Positions 25,593 through 34,593 are shown, counted from the first letter of the stretch. The stretch: DNA of 64,000 nucleotides from Oscillospiraceae bacterium (GCA_021200565.1 JAJQGJ010000019.1:163788-227787), one strand, 5' to 3'. Notes: a model not told the origin generated them from the sequence alone. Translations and numbers: made by a program.

Positions 25593-26480
25593 ATGAAGCA
25601 CCTACTATTCACCGGCGCCGCAACTGCTCTTGTAACTCCGTTCAAGCCAAGCGGCGAAATTGATCTTGAGAAGTACCGTGAGCTCATCGAGTTCCAGATT
25701 TCCGAGGGTATCGACGCTATTGTCGCTGTCGGAACAACCGGCGAGAATACCGTTCTTTCCGGCGAGGAGCACAGAGCTCTCATGAAGTGTGCTGTCGAGG
25801 CAGCTAAGGGACGTGTTCCCGTTATATGCTCCACCGGCTCAAACGACACTGAATACTGCATTGGAACTACTCAGGCTGCTGAGGAAGCCGGTGCTGACGG
25901 GCTTCTCTTGGTCACTCCATACTACAATAAGTGCACTCAGAACGGACTCATCAGCCACTATGAGCGGATTCTCTCGAAAACGAAGCTTCCGGCAATAGTC
26001 TACAATGTTCCATCCAGAACCGGCTTCAATATCAGCATTTCGACATATAAGGAGCTTTCGAAGCATCCTCAGATAGTCGGAACCAAGGAAGCGAGCGGCA
26101 ATATGGCACTTGCGATGGAGATACGTGCTCAGTGTGGCGACGATATGCCTCTTTACAGCGGCAACGATGATATAACCGTTCCGATGATGGCAATAGGCGG
26201 CAGGGGAGTGATCTCGGTGCTTTCAAACATCCTCCCGAAGGCCACCCACGATATGTGTCAGCTGTGCCTGGATAAGGATTTCGACAAGGCGAGTGAGCTG
26301 GCATTCAGATATTTGGACCTCACAAATGCACTTTTCAGCGAAGTGAATCCGATTCCGATAAAGGCTGCTATGAATATGATGGGGCTTGATGTTGGAGGCT
26401 GCAGGCTTCCGCTATGTGAAATGGGAGCCGGGAATAAAGAAAAACTCAGACAAATCTTAGCTTCTCATGGTCTTGTCTGA
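25593..26480 (+). CDS. dapA: 4-hydroxy-tetrahydrodipicolinate synthase (first copy)
   Basis: 295 residues, class I aldolase barrel. It condenses pyruvate with aspartate semialdehyde. It has GTTGENTVL (pyruvate pocket), YYNKCTQNGL, YNVPSRTG with the catalytic tyrosine, and the Schiff-base lysine in GTKEASGN. AAAGGAGA precedes the ATG. It sits between asd and dapB with no riboswitch. A second copy (36757-37641) is under the lysine riboswitch. The two are clearly paralogous but diverged. Confidence 0.95.
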   Translation: MKHLLFTGAATALVTPFKPSGEIDLEKYRELIEFQISEGIDAIVAVGTTGENTVLSGEEHRALMKCAVEAAKGRVPVICSTGSNDTEYCIGTTQAAEEAGADGLLLVTPYYNKCTQNGLISHYERILSKTKLPAIVYNVPSRTGFNISISTYKELSKHPQIVGTKEASGNMALAMEIRAQCGDDMPLYSGNDDITVPMMAIGGRGVISVLSNILPKATHDMCQLCLDKDFDKASELAFRYLDLTNALFSEVNPIPIKAAMNMMGLDVGGCRLPLCEMGAGNKEKLRQILASHGLV

Positions 26481-26502
26481 GCTATAAGAGAGGAATGATC
26501 AA

Positions 26503-27273
26503 ATGGTTAACGCAGTAATAAGCGGCTGCTTCGGGAAAATGGGCAGGGTTGTCGCAGATGTAATCTCGAAAAGAGACGATATTGAAGTTGTCGCCGGAAT
26601 AGACAAGGTGAAAATGGGTGAGCTCCAGTTCGAAACGGTGACTGATCCCAAAAACCTCACTTCTGAGTGCAAGCCTGATGTGATAATCGACTTTTCCCAT
26701 CCTTCGGCGCTTCCGGGGCTTCTTGACTACGCAAAAACTAACGGCACAGCCCTGGTTTTAGCAACAACCGGCTACAGCGAGCAGGATATTTCGGATATAA
26801 AGTCTGCGTCAAGCCAGGTTCCCATATTCTTCACTGCAAATATGTCGATAGGCATAAATCTTCTGAGCGCACTTGCAAAGAAAGCCGCCACAATTTTGGG
26901 CGACAGCTATGACATCGAGATAGTCGAGAAGCACCATAATCAGAAGATTGACGCTCCGAGCGGAACGGCACTGATGCTTGCCGATTCGATAAACCAAGTT
27001 CGGGATGAGCGTTATAACTACATATATGACCGCCACAGTAGCCGCAAAAAGCGTGACAAGACCGAGATAGGAATCCACTCTGTAAGAGGCGGAACGATAG
27101 TGGGCGAGCACGAAATAATCTTTGCAGGGCGTGACGAGGTCATCACTCTTTCCCACTCAGCCGCATCAAAGGAGGTATTCGCAGTCGGAGCGGTGAACGC
27201 TGCTGTCTTCCTATCAGGAAAGCCGGCTGGAATGTACTCAATGCAGGATCTGATCGAAGCCTCTAACAACTGA
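26503..27273 (+). CDS. dapB: 4-hydroxy-tetrahydrodipicolinate reductase
   Basis: 256 residues. NAD(P)H-dependent reduction to tetrahydrodipicolinate. It has the nucleotide fold GCFGKMGR at the N-terminus, FTANMSIGIN, and the family signature EKHHNQKIDAPSGTA with catalytic His and Lys. It follows dapA by 22 bp with AGAGAGG as ribosome site. The product feeds DapL encoded at 33412-34593. A terminator closes the unit. Confidence 0.96.
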   Translation: MVNAVISGCFGKMGRVVADVISKRDDIEVVAGIDKVKMGELQFETVTDPKNLTSECKPDVIIDFSHPSALPGLLDYAKTNGTALVLATTGYSEQDISDIKSASSQVPIFFTANMSIGINLLSALAKKAATILGDSYDIEIVEKHHNQKIDAPSGTALMLADSINQVRDERYNYIYDRHSSRKKRDKTEIGIHSVRGGTIVGEHEIIFAGRDEVITLSHSAASKEVFAVGAVNAAVFLSGKPAGMYSMQDLIEASNN

Positions 27274-27285
27274 TATTTATGAAAA

Positions 27286-27316
27286 CTCCCGACTGTAAAA
27301 GCAGCCGGGAGATTTT
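27286..27316. terminator. bidirectional terminator between dapB and tetR
   Basis: CTCCCGACTG (27286-27295) pairs with CAGCCGGGAG (27302-27311) with one mismatch, followed by ATTTTATT, and preceded by GAAAA for the opposite strand. Confidence 0.8.
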
Positions 27317-27317
27317 A

Positions 27318-27878
27318 TTACTTTGCCTGCAGGAAGTTGCAGATAAGGTCTGCTATTTCGGCAGGAGTTGCGGACATATTTCCTGAAAGCCACGAATAAA
27401 TCAGGTAGTAGTAGCCACCCTGATAGAAGTTGCCCCAAAGCTCCTTCTGCTCGTTCGAGAGCTCCTTTGGCGCATGATTATCGACGAAGTCAGACTTCAG
27501 CGTTAGGCTGAGCAGCTTTTCAGAGAAATCCTTCATTATGTACTTGCTGTTCATAAACAGGAGAAATGCAGACTTGTTTTCCTTAAGATATACGCAGATA
27601 GCCTCGATTTGCTCACGAACCGTGAAGCTTCTTCTGGGGTCCATCTTTTCGAGCATGGCTTTTATATCTTCAACCTTTTCGTCCTCGATTTCGCTGAGAA
27701 CGTCATACTGGCTGGTGTAGTGATGATAGAATGTCGAGCGGTTGACGTGTGCCGTCTCACAGAGCTCCGTTATAGTAATCTTCTCAATGCTTTTTGCTTC
27801 AAGAAGCTTCAAAAGAGCATCGCTTATAAGCTGTTTGGTGACTAATACCCGACGATTTCCTTTAGTTTTATAGGTCAT
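27318..27878 (-). CDS. TetR/AcrR-family transcriptional regulator
   Basis: 186 residues. The N-terminal HTH (ITITELCETAHVNRSTFYHHYTSQYDVLSEI) is classic TetR. The remainder is a helical ligand/dimer domain ending in LICNFLQAK. It is divergent from the DUF308 membrane protein gene, with a 23-bp palindrome over its own -10 box between them (27981-28003). The likely role is repressing itself and the membrane protein. The ligand is unknown. Confidence 0.88.
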   Translation of the reverse strand: MTYKTKGNRRVLVTKQLISDALLKLLEAKSIEKITITELCETAHVNRSTFYHHYTSQYDVLSEIEDEKVEDIKAMLEKMDPRRSFTVREQIEAICVYLKENKSAFLLFMNSKYIMKDFSEKLLSLTLKSDFVDNHAPKELSNEQKELWGNFYQGGYYYLIYSWLSGNMSATPAEIADLICNFLQAK

Positions 27879-27980
27879 TATGCCCTCGCTTTCTTTAGTT
27901 GTCTATATTCAAAGTAGTATTTTCTGCATTGCTGACCTTTTTTTGGGACAAATGCTATCGAATTGTCCGTTGAAAAATCA

Positions 27981-28019
27981 ACACATGTATATTATACTTG
28001 TGTCAAAAGGAAAAGTCAA
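27981..28019 (-). promoter_or_regulatory. tetR promoter overlapped by palindromic operator
   Basis: On the minus strand, TTGACT (28019-28014), 17 bp and TATAAT (27996-27991). The palindrome ACACA-T-GTATA-T-TATAC-T-TGTGT (27981-28003) covers the -10 box. A second inverted repeat, GGACAA/TTGTCC, lies just upstream (about 27949-27968). It is a likely TetR operator controlling both directions. Confidence 0.7.
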
Positions 28020-28062
28020 CGCCTTTTCTTTGGACAAAAATCAAAATACGGGAGGATTTTTT

Positions 28063-28605
28063 ATGAAACAAAAATTATCTGGCATAGGTCTAGCGGTGGT
28101 AGAAATCGTCGTCGGACTGTTTTTACTCATCAATCCCGACTTGCTCACAATAGCGGTTGTAGTCATCGCTGGAATTGCGCTTATTGCAATGGGCATTGTT
28201 TCGCTTATCGGATATTTCCGTTCTGACCCTGTCGGAAGCGTCTTAGGTCAGGGAATGACCAAAGGACTCATGGAAGTGGCAATCGGCTTGTTTATTCTCA
28301 TCAAGAACGGCTGGGTTGTCGAGGTCTTCAATAGCGTAATTGCACTTGCCATTCTTCTCTTGGGAGTATCGAAAATCGGAATGTCTGTTGACCTGATAAG
28401 GCTCAAGGACAACGGCTGGAAGCCGGCACTCGTCGACGCTGTTGTAACCCTTGTCTGTGCGTTTATTATCATGAGCGTATCTGCAACTGATGCAGTCTGG
28501 ATGGTAATCGGCATTTCACTTATAGTTCAGGCAGTTCTTGACATCGTCGTCACATTCCTTTCCGGAAAGAAACCGAATGATGAGGACGTAGTTGTAGAGG
28601 AGTAG
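28063..28605 (+). CDS. DUF308 (HdeD-like) membrane protein
   Basis: 180 residues with six hydrophobic helices in three hairpins (AVVEIVVGLFLLINP, AVVVIAGIALIAMGI, LMEVAIGLFILIKNGW and so on), the DUF308/HdeD pattern. The ATG at 28063 is chosen because CGGGAGGA lies 8 bp upstream; an upstream in-frame start at 27880 would read through the operator and is rejected. HdeD relatives are linked to acid stress, but no function is shown for clostridial members. Probably controlled by the divergent TetR protein. Confidence 0.8.
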   Translation: MKQKLSGIGLAVVEIVVGLFLLINPDLLTIAVVVIAGIALIAMGIVSLIGYFRSDPVGSVLGQGMTKGLMEVAIGLFILIKNGWVVEVFNSVIALAILLLGVSKIGMSVDLIRLKDNGWKPALVDAVVTLVCAFIIMSVSATDAVWMVIGISLIVQAVLDIVVTFLSGKKPNDEDVVVEE

Positions 28606-28631
28606 AACAACTGATTCTTTAAAATCCATAT

Positions 28632-28667
28632 AAAAAGCACCGTTTGGAATTTCCAGACGGTGCTTTT
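28632..28667. terminator. bidirectional terminator between DUF308 and mrp genes
   Basis: AAAAAGCACCGT...ACGGTGCTTTTT with a short GG-aattt-CC top: T runs on both strands between convergent genes. Confidence 0.9.
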
Positions 28668-28675
28668 TGGTTCTG

Positions 28676-29509
28676 TCAGTCTTCTATTGCTTTAAATATC
28701 ATGTCGGCAGCAGCCTTGACATCATCACACTCGTAGCTCTCAATCTCGCCGTTGTCGCAAAGCCCTGCGATTTCCGGGTCAAACGGCAGCCTTGCAAGAA
28801 GCGGAAGGTGGTTTTCTTCGGCAATCTTACCGGTGTGGCTCTCGCCGAAGACCTTGATCTCTTCACCGCAACATGGGCATCTGACATAGCTCATGTTCTC
28901 AACGATGCCAAGAATCGGAACTCCCATCATCTCAGCCATGTTTACGGCTTTCGAGACTATCATGCTGACTAACTCCTGAGGAGATGTGACGATGACGATT
29001 CCGTCTAGTCTTATTGACTGGAAGACGGTTAAGGGAACGTCGCCAGTTCCCGGAGGCATGTCGACGAACATGTAGTCGACCTCGCCCCAGTTGACCTCGT
29101 TCCAGAACTGCTTCACAGCTCCTGCAATTATAGGTCCACGCCAGACAACCGGTTGCGTTTCGTCATCTAAAAGAAGATTCGTCGATACAACCTTGATTCC
29201 GCCCTTTGAAACGGAAGGATTGATATATTTTCCGTCGGTTGTGAGCTGCTTGGTGACTCCGAAAGCTCTCGGAATGGAAGGACCGGTGATGTCGGCATCT
29301 AAAATAGCTGTTTTGTTGCCCTTTTTAGCAGATTCGGAAGCCAGAAGGGAAGTGACGAGCGATTTTCCAACACCGCCCTTTCCGCTTACAACTCCGATTA
29401 CTTTTTTGATGTTTGAGAATTCGTTAGCCGAAACGTGCATGTCCTGCGGTGATGTTCTCGAAGAACAGTTCTGCGAGCAGGACGAGCAATCGTGACTGCA
29501 TTCCGCCAT
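28676..29509 (-). CDS. mrp: Mrp/NBP35-family iron-sulfur carrier ATPase
   Basis: 277 residues. P-loop GKGGVGKS (about 43-50), DADITGPSIPR, MPPGTGDV and the CPCC pair near residue 215 that can hold a bridging 4Fe-4S cluster. The N-terminus has an extra Cys-rich segment (CSHDCSSCSQNC). Family members load or carry Fe-S clusters to apoproteins. CGGAGGT precedes the ATG. It is a single gene between terminators and the peptidase gene. Confidence 0.93.
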   Translation of the reverse strand: MAECSHDCSSCSQNCSSRTSPQDMHVSANEFSNIKKVIGVVSGKGGVGKSLVTSLLASESAKKGNKTAILDADITGPSIPRAFGVTKQLTTDGKYINPSVSKGGIKVVSTNLLLDDETQPVVWRGPIIAGAVKQFWNEVNWGEVDYMFVDMPPGTGDVPLTVFQSIRLDGIVIVTSPQELVSMIVSKAVNMAEMMGVPILGIVENMSYVRCPCCGEEIKVFGESHTGKIAEENHLPLLARLPFDPEIAGLCDNGEIESYECDDVKAAADMIFKAIED

Positions 29510-29547
29510 TATAAATTACCTCCGATTGAATTGATATGATTTTTGAT

Positions 29548-30720
29548 TTATTCTGCGCTCTCACTGTTTTCAGCGGTTTCAGCTTCTCCAGTTCCATCAG
29601 CGGTTTCATCCTCTGTAGTGCTTGAGCTGCTTGATGCGATTCCAGTTCCCTCCTGGAGTGTGACCGTCACGATGAATCCATCAACGTTGTTTCCGGAAAT
29701 CTCGTAGGGATAAGCGGTGACTCCGTCGTCCATAAGCGGAACGTAGATAGTCGTGGTGTCAGAGGAGGACATCGGGACATAATAGATGATATACTGCGCA
29801 CCGTCATCAGCGTTGATGAGGAAGAAGCCTGTGTCGATAGTATAGTTCTTGATGAACGAGATATATTCCTCGAGGCACATGTCATATTCATACATAACCT
29901 GTGCGTGCGGAATTCCGACATATCTGAAGTGCCAAGGCTCGTTATCAATGAGAGTTATCGACTCCTTGCCCTCAGGGTAACGGTTGATGATGCCGTATTT
30001 GTAGCAGTTCTCCATGATCCACTCATAGTCGCCCTCGCCGTCAAAGTCGCTGTAGGAGCTGCCATTGTAGGTTGTGAAGTCAAAGGCGTAGCCGGTGTGG
30101 TGCTCGCTGTAGCCGGGCTTTGCAACCAGGGTTGAGGAATCCTCGCCGGTGGAGGAAAGCTCATCATCATAGAGCTCCTGCTGATAGTCAAACGAACGGT
30201 AGCCGCTTCTGACCATGACGTTAGAGTTGCCTGTTGCGTTGTAGAAGTCAAGGAGCATTTCGTTCAAGGCTTCCATAGTGTCAGGCAAAACCATGACGCT
30301 ATAGTCACTCACCCAGTATGCACCGTTCTTGTATTCTCTTACGACGACCAGGTCATCCTCGTTGACTTCATTGAGAAGAGCGATGTTGTTGTTGACGAGA
30401 ACCAGATTTCCTGAGCCCAGATCATCCTGAGTTACCGTCACAGAGGTGAATAAGTAAGAGCTCTGCTGAGTGGGATCCTTGGTTGTGCTCACCTCAGGCT
30501 CAGCTTCGTCTTCGATTATATCTGTAACAGAGCTGTCGGGATTTTCGGTTGTGTCGCTATTTTCAGTGTCGTCCGACTTCTTTTTTGAGGAAGAGCAGGA
30601 GACGCAGATAATTGCAATGATGATAAGAAGGATAGCCAGAAGAAGTGCTAAATTGCCGAATTTTATCCTTGAGGCTTTCTTTTTAAAAGTAACGTAATCG
30701 ATCCTTTTTCCTTTTTTCAT
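29548..30720 (-). CDS. VanY-like D-alanyl-D-alanine carboxypeptidase (M15), membrane-anchored
   Basis: 390 residues. A basic N-terminus and one membrane helix (about 22-42) are followed by an Asp/Ser/Thr-rich spacer. The M15B/VanY domain then has SGYRSFDYQ, the zinc motif SEHHTGYAFDF (HxxxxxxD) and EPWHFRYVG with the third ligand histidine. The C-terminus has an extra domain (about 285-360) and an acidic Ser/Thr tail. It should trim D-Ala from peptidoglycan stem peptides outside the membrane. There is no vanHAX genes nearby, so this is wall remodelling rather than glycopeptide resistance. Confidence 0.9.
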   Translation of the reverse strand: MKKGKRIDYVTFKKKASRIKFGNLALLLAILLIIIAIICVSCSSSKKKSDDTENSDTTENPDSSVTDIIEDEAEPEVSTTKDPTQQSSYLFTSVTVTQDDLGSGNLVLVNNNIALLNEVNEDDLVVVREYKNGAYWVSDYSVMVLPDTMEALNEMLLDFYNATGNSNVMVRSGYRSFDYQQELYDDELSSTGEDSSTLVAKPGYSEHHTGYAFDFTTYNGSSYSDFDGEGDYEWIMENCYKYGIINRYPEGKESITLIDNEPWHFRYVGIPHAQVMYEYDMCLEEYISFIKNYTIDTGFFLINADDGAQYIIYYVPMSSSDTTTIYVPLMDDGVTAYPYEISGNNVDGFIVTVTLQEGTGIASSSSSTTEDETADGTGEAETAENSESAE

Positions 30721-30845
30721 GTAGTGCCGTCCTTTCCGGTTCGGATGCCCGAACCAATTCCATAAGGCTTATGTATATGATAGCACATTTCCCGGAAAAA
30801 ATAAAGACGTTTTTTGAGATATTGCGAGATTTTTCGACATAAAAA

Positions 30846-30877
30846 CCGGCTGCCACGGATTCAATTCCGCAGCAGCC
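30846..30877 (-). terminator. terminator after the spore-protein gene
   Basis: On the minus strand CGGCTGC and GCGGA pair with TCCG and GCAGCCG, followed by GTTTTTATG. Confidence 0.85.
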
Positions 30878-30920
30878 GACTTAAAGAGAGCTCTCGTTCG
30901 AAAAAGATAAAGCTTAAAGC

Positions 30921-31109
30921 TTACTTCACAGAACCGGTCTTGTAGGCATCGATCATCTTTTTGACCATCTGACCGCCGACGGAACCAGCCTCACGGGAGG
31001 TGAGGTCACCGTTGTAACCGTTCTTAAGATTAACTCCGACCTCGTTTGCAGCCTCGATCTTGAACTTTTCAAGAGTCTGTCTGCCCTGGTCGCTTGTAAT
31101 ACCCTTCAT
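30921..31109 (-). CDS. alpha/beta-type small acid-soluble spore protein
   Basis: 62 residues. It matches the SASP core: the GPR protease site region KIEAANEVGV (cleavage E-IA type), then LTSREAGSVGGQMVKKMI, the DNA-binding motif of alpha/beta SASPs. These proteins coat spore DNA and protect it from UV and heat. The start at 31109 is preceded by AGGAGATATA. It shows the host forms endospores. A sigma-G promoter should lie in 31110-31280 but I could not place one with confidence. Confidence 0.95.
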   Translation of the reverse strand: MKGITSDQGRQTLEKFKIEAANEVGVNLKNGYNGDLTSREAGSVGGQMVKKMIDAYKTGSVK

Positions 31110-31280
31110 ATTATATCTCCTTTTTAGTTTGCACCAAAGCCCAGAAGTATTCTCCCGACCCGGTGCAATTCTTACAAACAAAAACTTAATTCTCGCTTGC
31201 AAGGATATTATTTGCGCAACCGCAGGTCTTATTAGTGGAAATTTTTATTTGAGAATTTTCAAAGATTTTTGGTCGGCTTT

Positions 31281-32450
31281 TTACCACCCCAGCCACTCCC
31301 GAATAAATCCAGCCAGGCTCTCAGCCGACTTCTGCTGAGTCACTGCACTTGGGTGCCAGTCGGCGCCGTAGCCGTCAGAAGAACTCTGAACATCAAACTC
31401 GAAGCTTGTGACCTTTTCATCGCCGGTTTCGGCGACATATTCGTTGACAGCCGCTTCTACCATCGGATAGAGCTCGTTGCCCATTATTCCGAAGGCGCAG
31501 AGAATGTAGGCGTCCGGATTATTCTCACGAATCTGCTTGATGAATTCGATGTAAGCGGTCTTATATTCCGCCTGCTTGTCCGCATCAGAGCCGGTGTAGC
31601 TGTAGTCGTTAGTGCCGAGATTGATTACAACCAGGTCAACAGGATTGTTTTTAAAGTCCCATTCAATCGAATCGGGAGTGACGCCGCCGACAGTTCCCGA
31701 GCCTGAGCCGAAGCACTCGTAAAACTGCGACATAACTCCCCAAGACTGAATAGTTCCGTCTGAGGTGTAGCCGGAAATGATTCCGTGACCGCTCTTCGAA
31801 ACGAGGCTGTAGTCGGCATCCAAAAGCTGTGCCGTGAGGTAAGCGTAGGATTTGCTTGCATTTTCAGTGCGTGTCGAGAATGATGAATTCTGATCCTCAG
31901 CATCAACGCCGTAGCCGCAGGTGATCGAGTCGCCGACAAATTCAATAGTGTGCTCCTTGTCTTCAGTCGGCTTGATTGCGCCGTAAGCCTCAACCTCGAT
32001 TGAGCCTATAACCATAGTTGAGTTCCCGGTTTCGGAGAGCTTGACTATTTTTATTGTGCAGTCCTCAGCCTCTTCACTTTCGAAAACGGTGAACGAGGTC
32101 GATTCCTCCATCAGCATTTCGTCGACGACGAGCTCATCATTGACATAGATTGCGACTCTCGGAACGCTGTTCCAGTCTTCAGAGCCGATAGTGTCGTCGC
32201 CAAGGAGCGTGATAGTCGCCTTAGTACCGTTAAATGTAAACTCAGCACCGGAACCGGAATAGGCGAGCCAGAGACCGTTTTCAGTCTCTTCGGTACGTCC
32301 TAATTTCTTTACATATTTTTCCGTAGGCAAAAAGCTGTTCACACTGAGCACATCCTCGTCAATTTCTATTTCGTTTTCACTGCTGCCGCAGCCTGTAAAC
32401 CCCAAAGTCAGCATAAGCATGCTGAGCAATATAGCTACTATTCGTTTCAT
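31281..32450 (-). CDS. CE2-type acetyl-xylan esterase, lipoprotein
   Basis: 389 residues. Lipobox GFTGC (Cys21). An N-terminal jelly-roll domain (about 40-155) and an SGNH hydrolase domain with GDSITCGYG (Ser175), INLGTNDYS and DWHPSA (Asp-His) match carbohydrate esterase family 2 such as the Clostridium thermocellum enzyme. It removes acetyl groups from xylan or mannan at the cell surface and would help the GH10 xylanase nearby. TTGGAGGA precedes ATG 32450. It directly follows the nitroreductase gene, across a short repeat. Confidence 0.88.
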   Translation of the reverse strand: MKRIVAILLSMLMLTLGFTGCGSSENEIEIDEDVLSVNSFLPTEKYVKKLGRTEETENGLWLAYSGSGAEFTFNGTKATITLLGDDTIGSEDWNSVPRVAIYVNDELVVDEMLMEESTSFTVFESEEAEDCTIKIVKLSETGNSTMVIGSIEVEAYGAIKPTEDKEHTIEFVGDSITCGYGVDAEDQNSSFSTRTENASKSYAYLTAQLLDADYSLVSKSGHGIISGYTSDGTIQSWGVMSQFYECFGSGSGTVGGVTPDSIEWDFKNNPVDLVVINLGTNDYSYTGSDADKQAEYKTAYIEFIKQIRENNPDAYILCAFGIMGNELYPMVEAAVNEYVAETGDEKVTSFEFDVQSSSDGYGADWHPSAVTQQKSAESLAGFIREWLGW

Positions 32451-32460
32451 ACCGTCCTCC

Positions 32461-32500
32461 AATAATTATGCATTACGCATTACGAATTACGAATTGAACC
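32461..32500. repeat. ATGCATTACGCATTACGAATTACGAATT repeat
   Basis: Tandem units of ATTACG(C/A)ATT between the nitroreductase and CE2 genes, in the same family as 20505-20527 and 23043-23078. Confidence 0.75.
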
Positions 32501-32502
32501 TG

Positions 32503-33024
32503 TCACCATTTGTTATAGTGCACCCTGCTTTCTTCATAAGTGATTTTGTCGTCCGGCTTTTCTTCTGCGGGATAGCCAAGAGCTATTACTGAAAGTGGAA
32601 CAATCTCATCCGGGAGCTTCATGAGCTCTTTTATGTTCTCAACCTTGTCCTCCTGAGGATAAGTTCCGAGCCAGACAGCACCCAAGCCCATAGCCGAAGC
32701 CGCAAGGATAATGTTCTGAGTGGCGATAGATGCGTCCTCAATCCAGTAGTCGGGAGCTCTTGAGAATGCCCGGTCCATGTCGCCGCAGACGATGATAGCC
32801 GCTGCAGCGTCCGGCAGCATTCCAGCAGCTCTTCCGTTGCAGTGGGAGAGATCACGAAGGAGCTCCTTGTCATCAACAACGATAAATGCCCAGTCACGTG
32901 CATTGACGCATGTGGGACCTGCCATTCCGCACTCGAGTAGCTTGTGCATCGTCTCCTGGTCGATTTTTTGGTCGGTGTACTTTCTTATGCTTCTTCTTTT
33001 GAGTATGTTTTCAACTGCTTCCAT
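32503..33024 (-). CDS. nitroreductase-family flavoprotein
   Basis: 173 residues. The N-terminal RRSIRKYTDQKID and GPTCVNARDWAFIVV are the FMN-binding signature of the nitroreductase fold; GLGAVWLGTYP is the second FMN contact and VIALGYPAEEK the C-terminal motif. It is an NAD(P)H-dependent oxidoreductase with unknown physiological substrate. Its start overlaps the end of the MmcQ gene by 14 bp, so it is probably the last gene of the lysine operon transcript. Confidence 0.9.
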   Translation of the reverse strand: MEAVENILKRRSIRKYTDQKIDQETMHKLLECGMAGPTCVNARDWAFIVVDDKELLRDLSHCNGRAAGMLPDAAAAIIVCGDMDRAFSRAPDYWIEDASIATQNIILAASAMGLGAVWLGTYPQEDKVENIKELMKLPDEIVPLSVIALGYPAEEKPDDKITYEESRVHYNKW

Positions 33025-33391
33025 TTGTTTTCTTCCTGTTCGTTAATTTATAACTTAGCCCGAGAAGATACTTTATATCCTCGTCGGCAAAGTCAGCTTT
33101 AAGTTCAACCGTCAGCCACTGCCGCTTGTTCATGTGATACGCCCGGTGAAAGCCCTTGTCGTTCTCCACAAGCGAATCTATGAGCAGCGGGTCGCACTTC
33201 AGGTTGATAATGTCGATTTCGTCTAAGCTGTCATAGCCAAGCTTATTCGCCGGAATTCTCATCAAGAGGGCAAACCACTTCTTATTCTCCGGATGCCTGA
33301 TGACCGCCGAGACAAAATCCATTTCAAAGGGAAAGTCCGGCTCGACGCCGAAAGTGTCCCTGACATAATCAAAAACCTCATTTCGTGTCAC
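33011..33391 (-). CDS. MmcQ/YjbR-family protein
   Basis: About 126 residues of the MmcQ/YjbR (DUF419) fold: TFGVEPDFPFE, FALLMRIP, INLKCDPLL and the end WLTVELKADFADEDIKYLLGLSY. GTG at 33391 is preferred over TTG 33409 because GGGAGGA lies 7 bp before it. The fold resembles CyaY and binds DNA or nucleotides in some reports; the function is not settled. It begins only about 20 bp after dapL, so it is cotranscribed with lysine genes. Confidence 0.85.
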   Translation of the reverse strand: MTRNEVFDYVRDTFGVEPDFPFEMDFVSAVIRHPENKKWFALLMRIPANKLGYDSLDEIDIINLKCDPLLIDSLVENDKGFHRAYHMNKRQWLTVELKADFADEDIKYLLGLSYKLTNRKKTNGSS

Positions 33392-33411
33392 AGCCGAATC
33401 CTCCCACAAAA

Positions 33412-34593
33412 TTATTTTCCAAGCATTTTCTTAAGCCGCTTCATGGCTTCTTCGGTGTTCTCGTGAGTCGAGAATGAAGTGAGCCTTAAGTAGCCCTTGC
33501 CGTTCTTGCCGAAGCCTTCGCCAGGTGTGCCGACGACATTTGCTTCTTCTAGAAGCTTGTCAAAGAACTCCCATGAGCCTAAGCCATCAGGGCATCTCAG
33601 CCAGACATAAGGCGAATTCTTTCCACCGAAATACCTGATCCCACATTCGTCGAGGGCAGCCATCATGGTCTTTGCGTTCTCCTGGTAGTAGGCGATGTTC
33701 TCTTTAACGCCCTTTTGTCCCTCAGGAGTGAAGACAGCGTTCGCACCACACTGGACGATATATGAAACGCCGTTGAACTTGGTCGACTGGCGTCTGAGCC
33801 AGAGCTTATTGAGGTCTTCATCGAAATGAAGCTCCTTAGGAACGATGGTGTATCCACATCTTGTTCCTGTGAATCCCGCAGTTTTGGAAAGTGAGCAGAT
33901 TTCGATGACGCACTTCTTTGCGCCTTCAACCTCATAAGCGGTGTGCGGAACGTCCGGGTCAGTGATAAATGCCTCATAGGCCGAGTCAAGGAGAATTACA
34001 GCTTTCTTTGAAAGAGCATAGTCGATCCACTCTTTAAGCTGAGACCTTGTGTAAGCCGCACCTGTCGGGTTGTTAGGGGAGCAGAGGTATATTATGTCGG
34101 CTTCAACCGAATAGTCAGGCATCGGCAAGAAGTCGTTGCCCTCAGTAGCGTCAGCATAGACAATCTTTCTTCCCGCCAAGATGTTTGTGTCGACATAAAC
34201 GGGATATACCGGGTCTGTAACCAAGACCGTGTTGTCCGAATCGAACAGGTCTAAGATATTGCCTAAATCGGTTTTAGCTCCCTCGGAAACGAACACTTCT
34301 TCAGTTTCGAGGTCAACTCCGAAGCCTTTGTAATATCCACAAATGCTCTCGCAGAGGAAGTCATAGCCTCTGTATTCGCCGTAGCCCTTGAAGGTTTCGC
34401 TTTCTCCCATCTCGGAAACAGCCTTGTGCATGGCGTCGGTGACAGCTTCGCAAAGCGGAAGTGTAACATCGCCGATGCCCATCTTGATAATCTTTGCATC
34501 CGGATGTGCTTTAGAGTACTTAGCTGTCCTCTCGGCAACCTCTGCAAAGAGATAATTCTGTTCTATCTTATAGAAATTCTTATTAGCTTTCAT
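33412..34593 (-). CDS. dapL: LL-diaminopimelate aminotransferase
   Basis: 393 residues, PLP-dependent fold type I. It converts tetrahydrodipicolinate straight to LL-DAP, bypassing the succinyl or acetyl routes. It has MGIGDVTLPL, GYGEYRGYDFL, SEGAKTDLGNI, LCSPNNPTG, the PLP lysine in SLSKTAGFTGTRCG and YLRLTSFS. The ATG at 34593 is preceded by GGAGGATT. It lies last among the DAP genes of this operon. No dapD, dapC or dapE is seen in the window, consistent with the DapL shortcut. Confidence 0.95.
   Translation of the reverse strand: MKANKNFYKIEQNYLFAEVAERTAKYSKAHPDAKIIKMGIGDVTLPLCEAVTDAMHKAVSEMGESETFKGYGEYRGYDFLCESICGYYKGFGVDLETEEVFVSEGAKTDLGNILDLFDSDNTVLVTDPVYPVYVDTNILAGRKIVYADATEGNDFLPMPDYSVEADIIYLCSPNNPTGAAYTRSQLKEWIDYALSKKAVILLDSAYEAFITDPDVPHTAYEVEGAKKCVIEICSLSKTAGFTGTRCGYTIVPKELHFDEDLNKLWLRRQSTKFNGVSYIVQCGANAVFTPEGQKGVKENIAYYQENAKTMMAALDECGIRYFGGKNSPYVWLRCPDGLGSWEFFDKLLEEANVVGTPGEGFGKNGKGYLRLTSFSTHENTEEAMKRLKKMLGK

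Noticed and set aside
27880..28062. Upstream extension of the DUF308 protein
   Set aside because: It would translate through the operator and promoter region; a strong ribosome site sits before ATG 28063.
29548..30720. Vancomycin resistance gene cluster
   Set aside because: The peptidase is VanY-like, but no vanS/R, vanH, vanA or vanX homologue is near.
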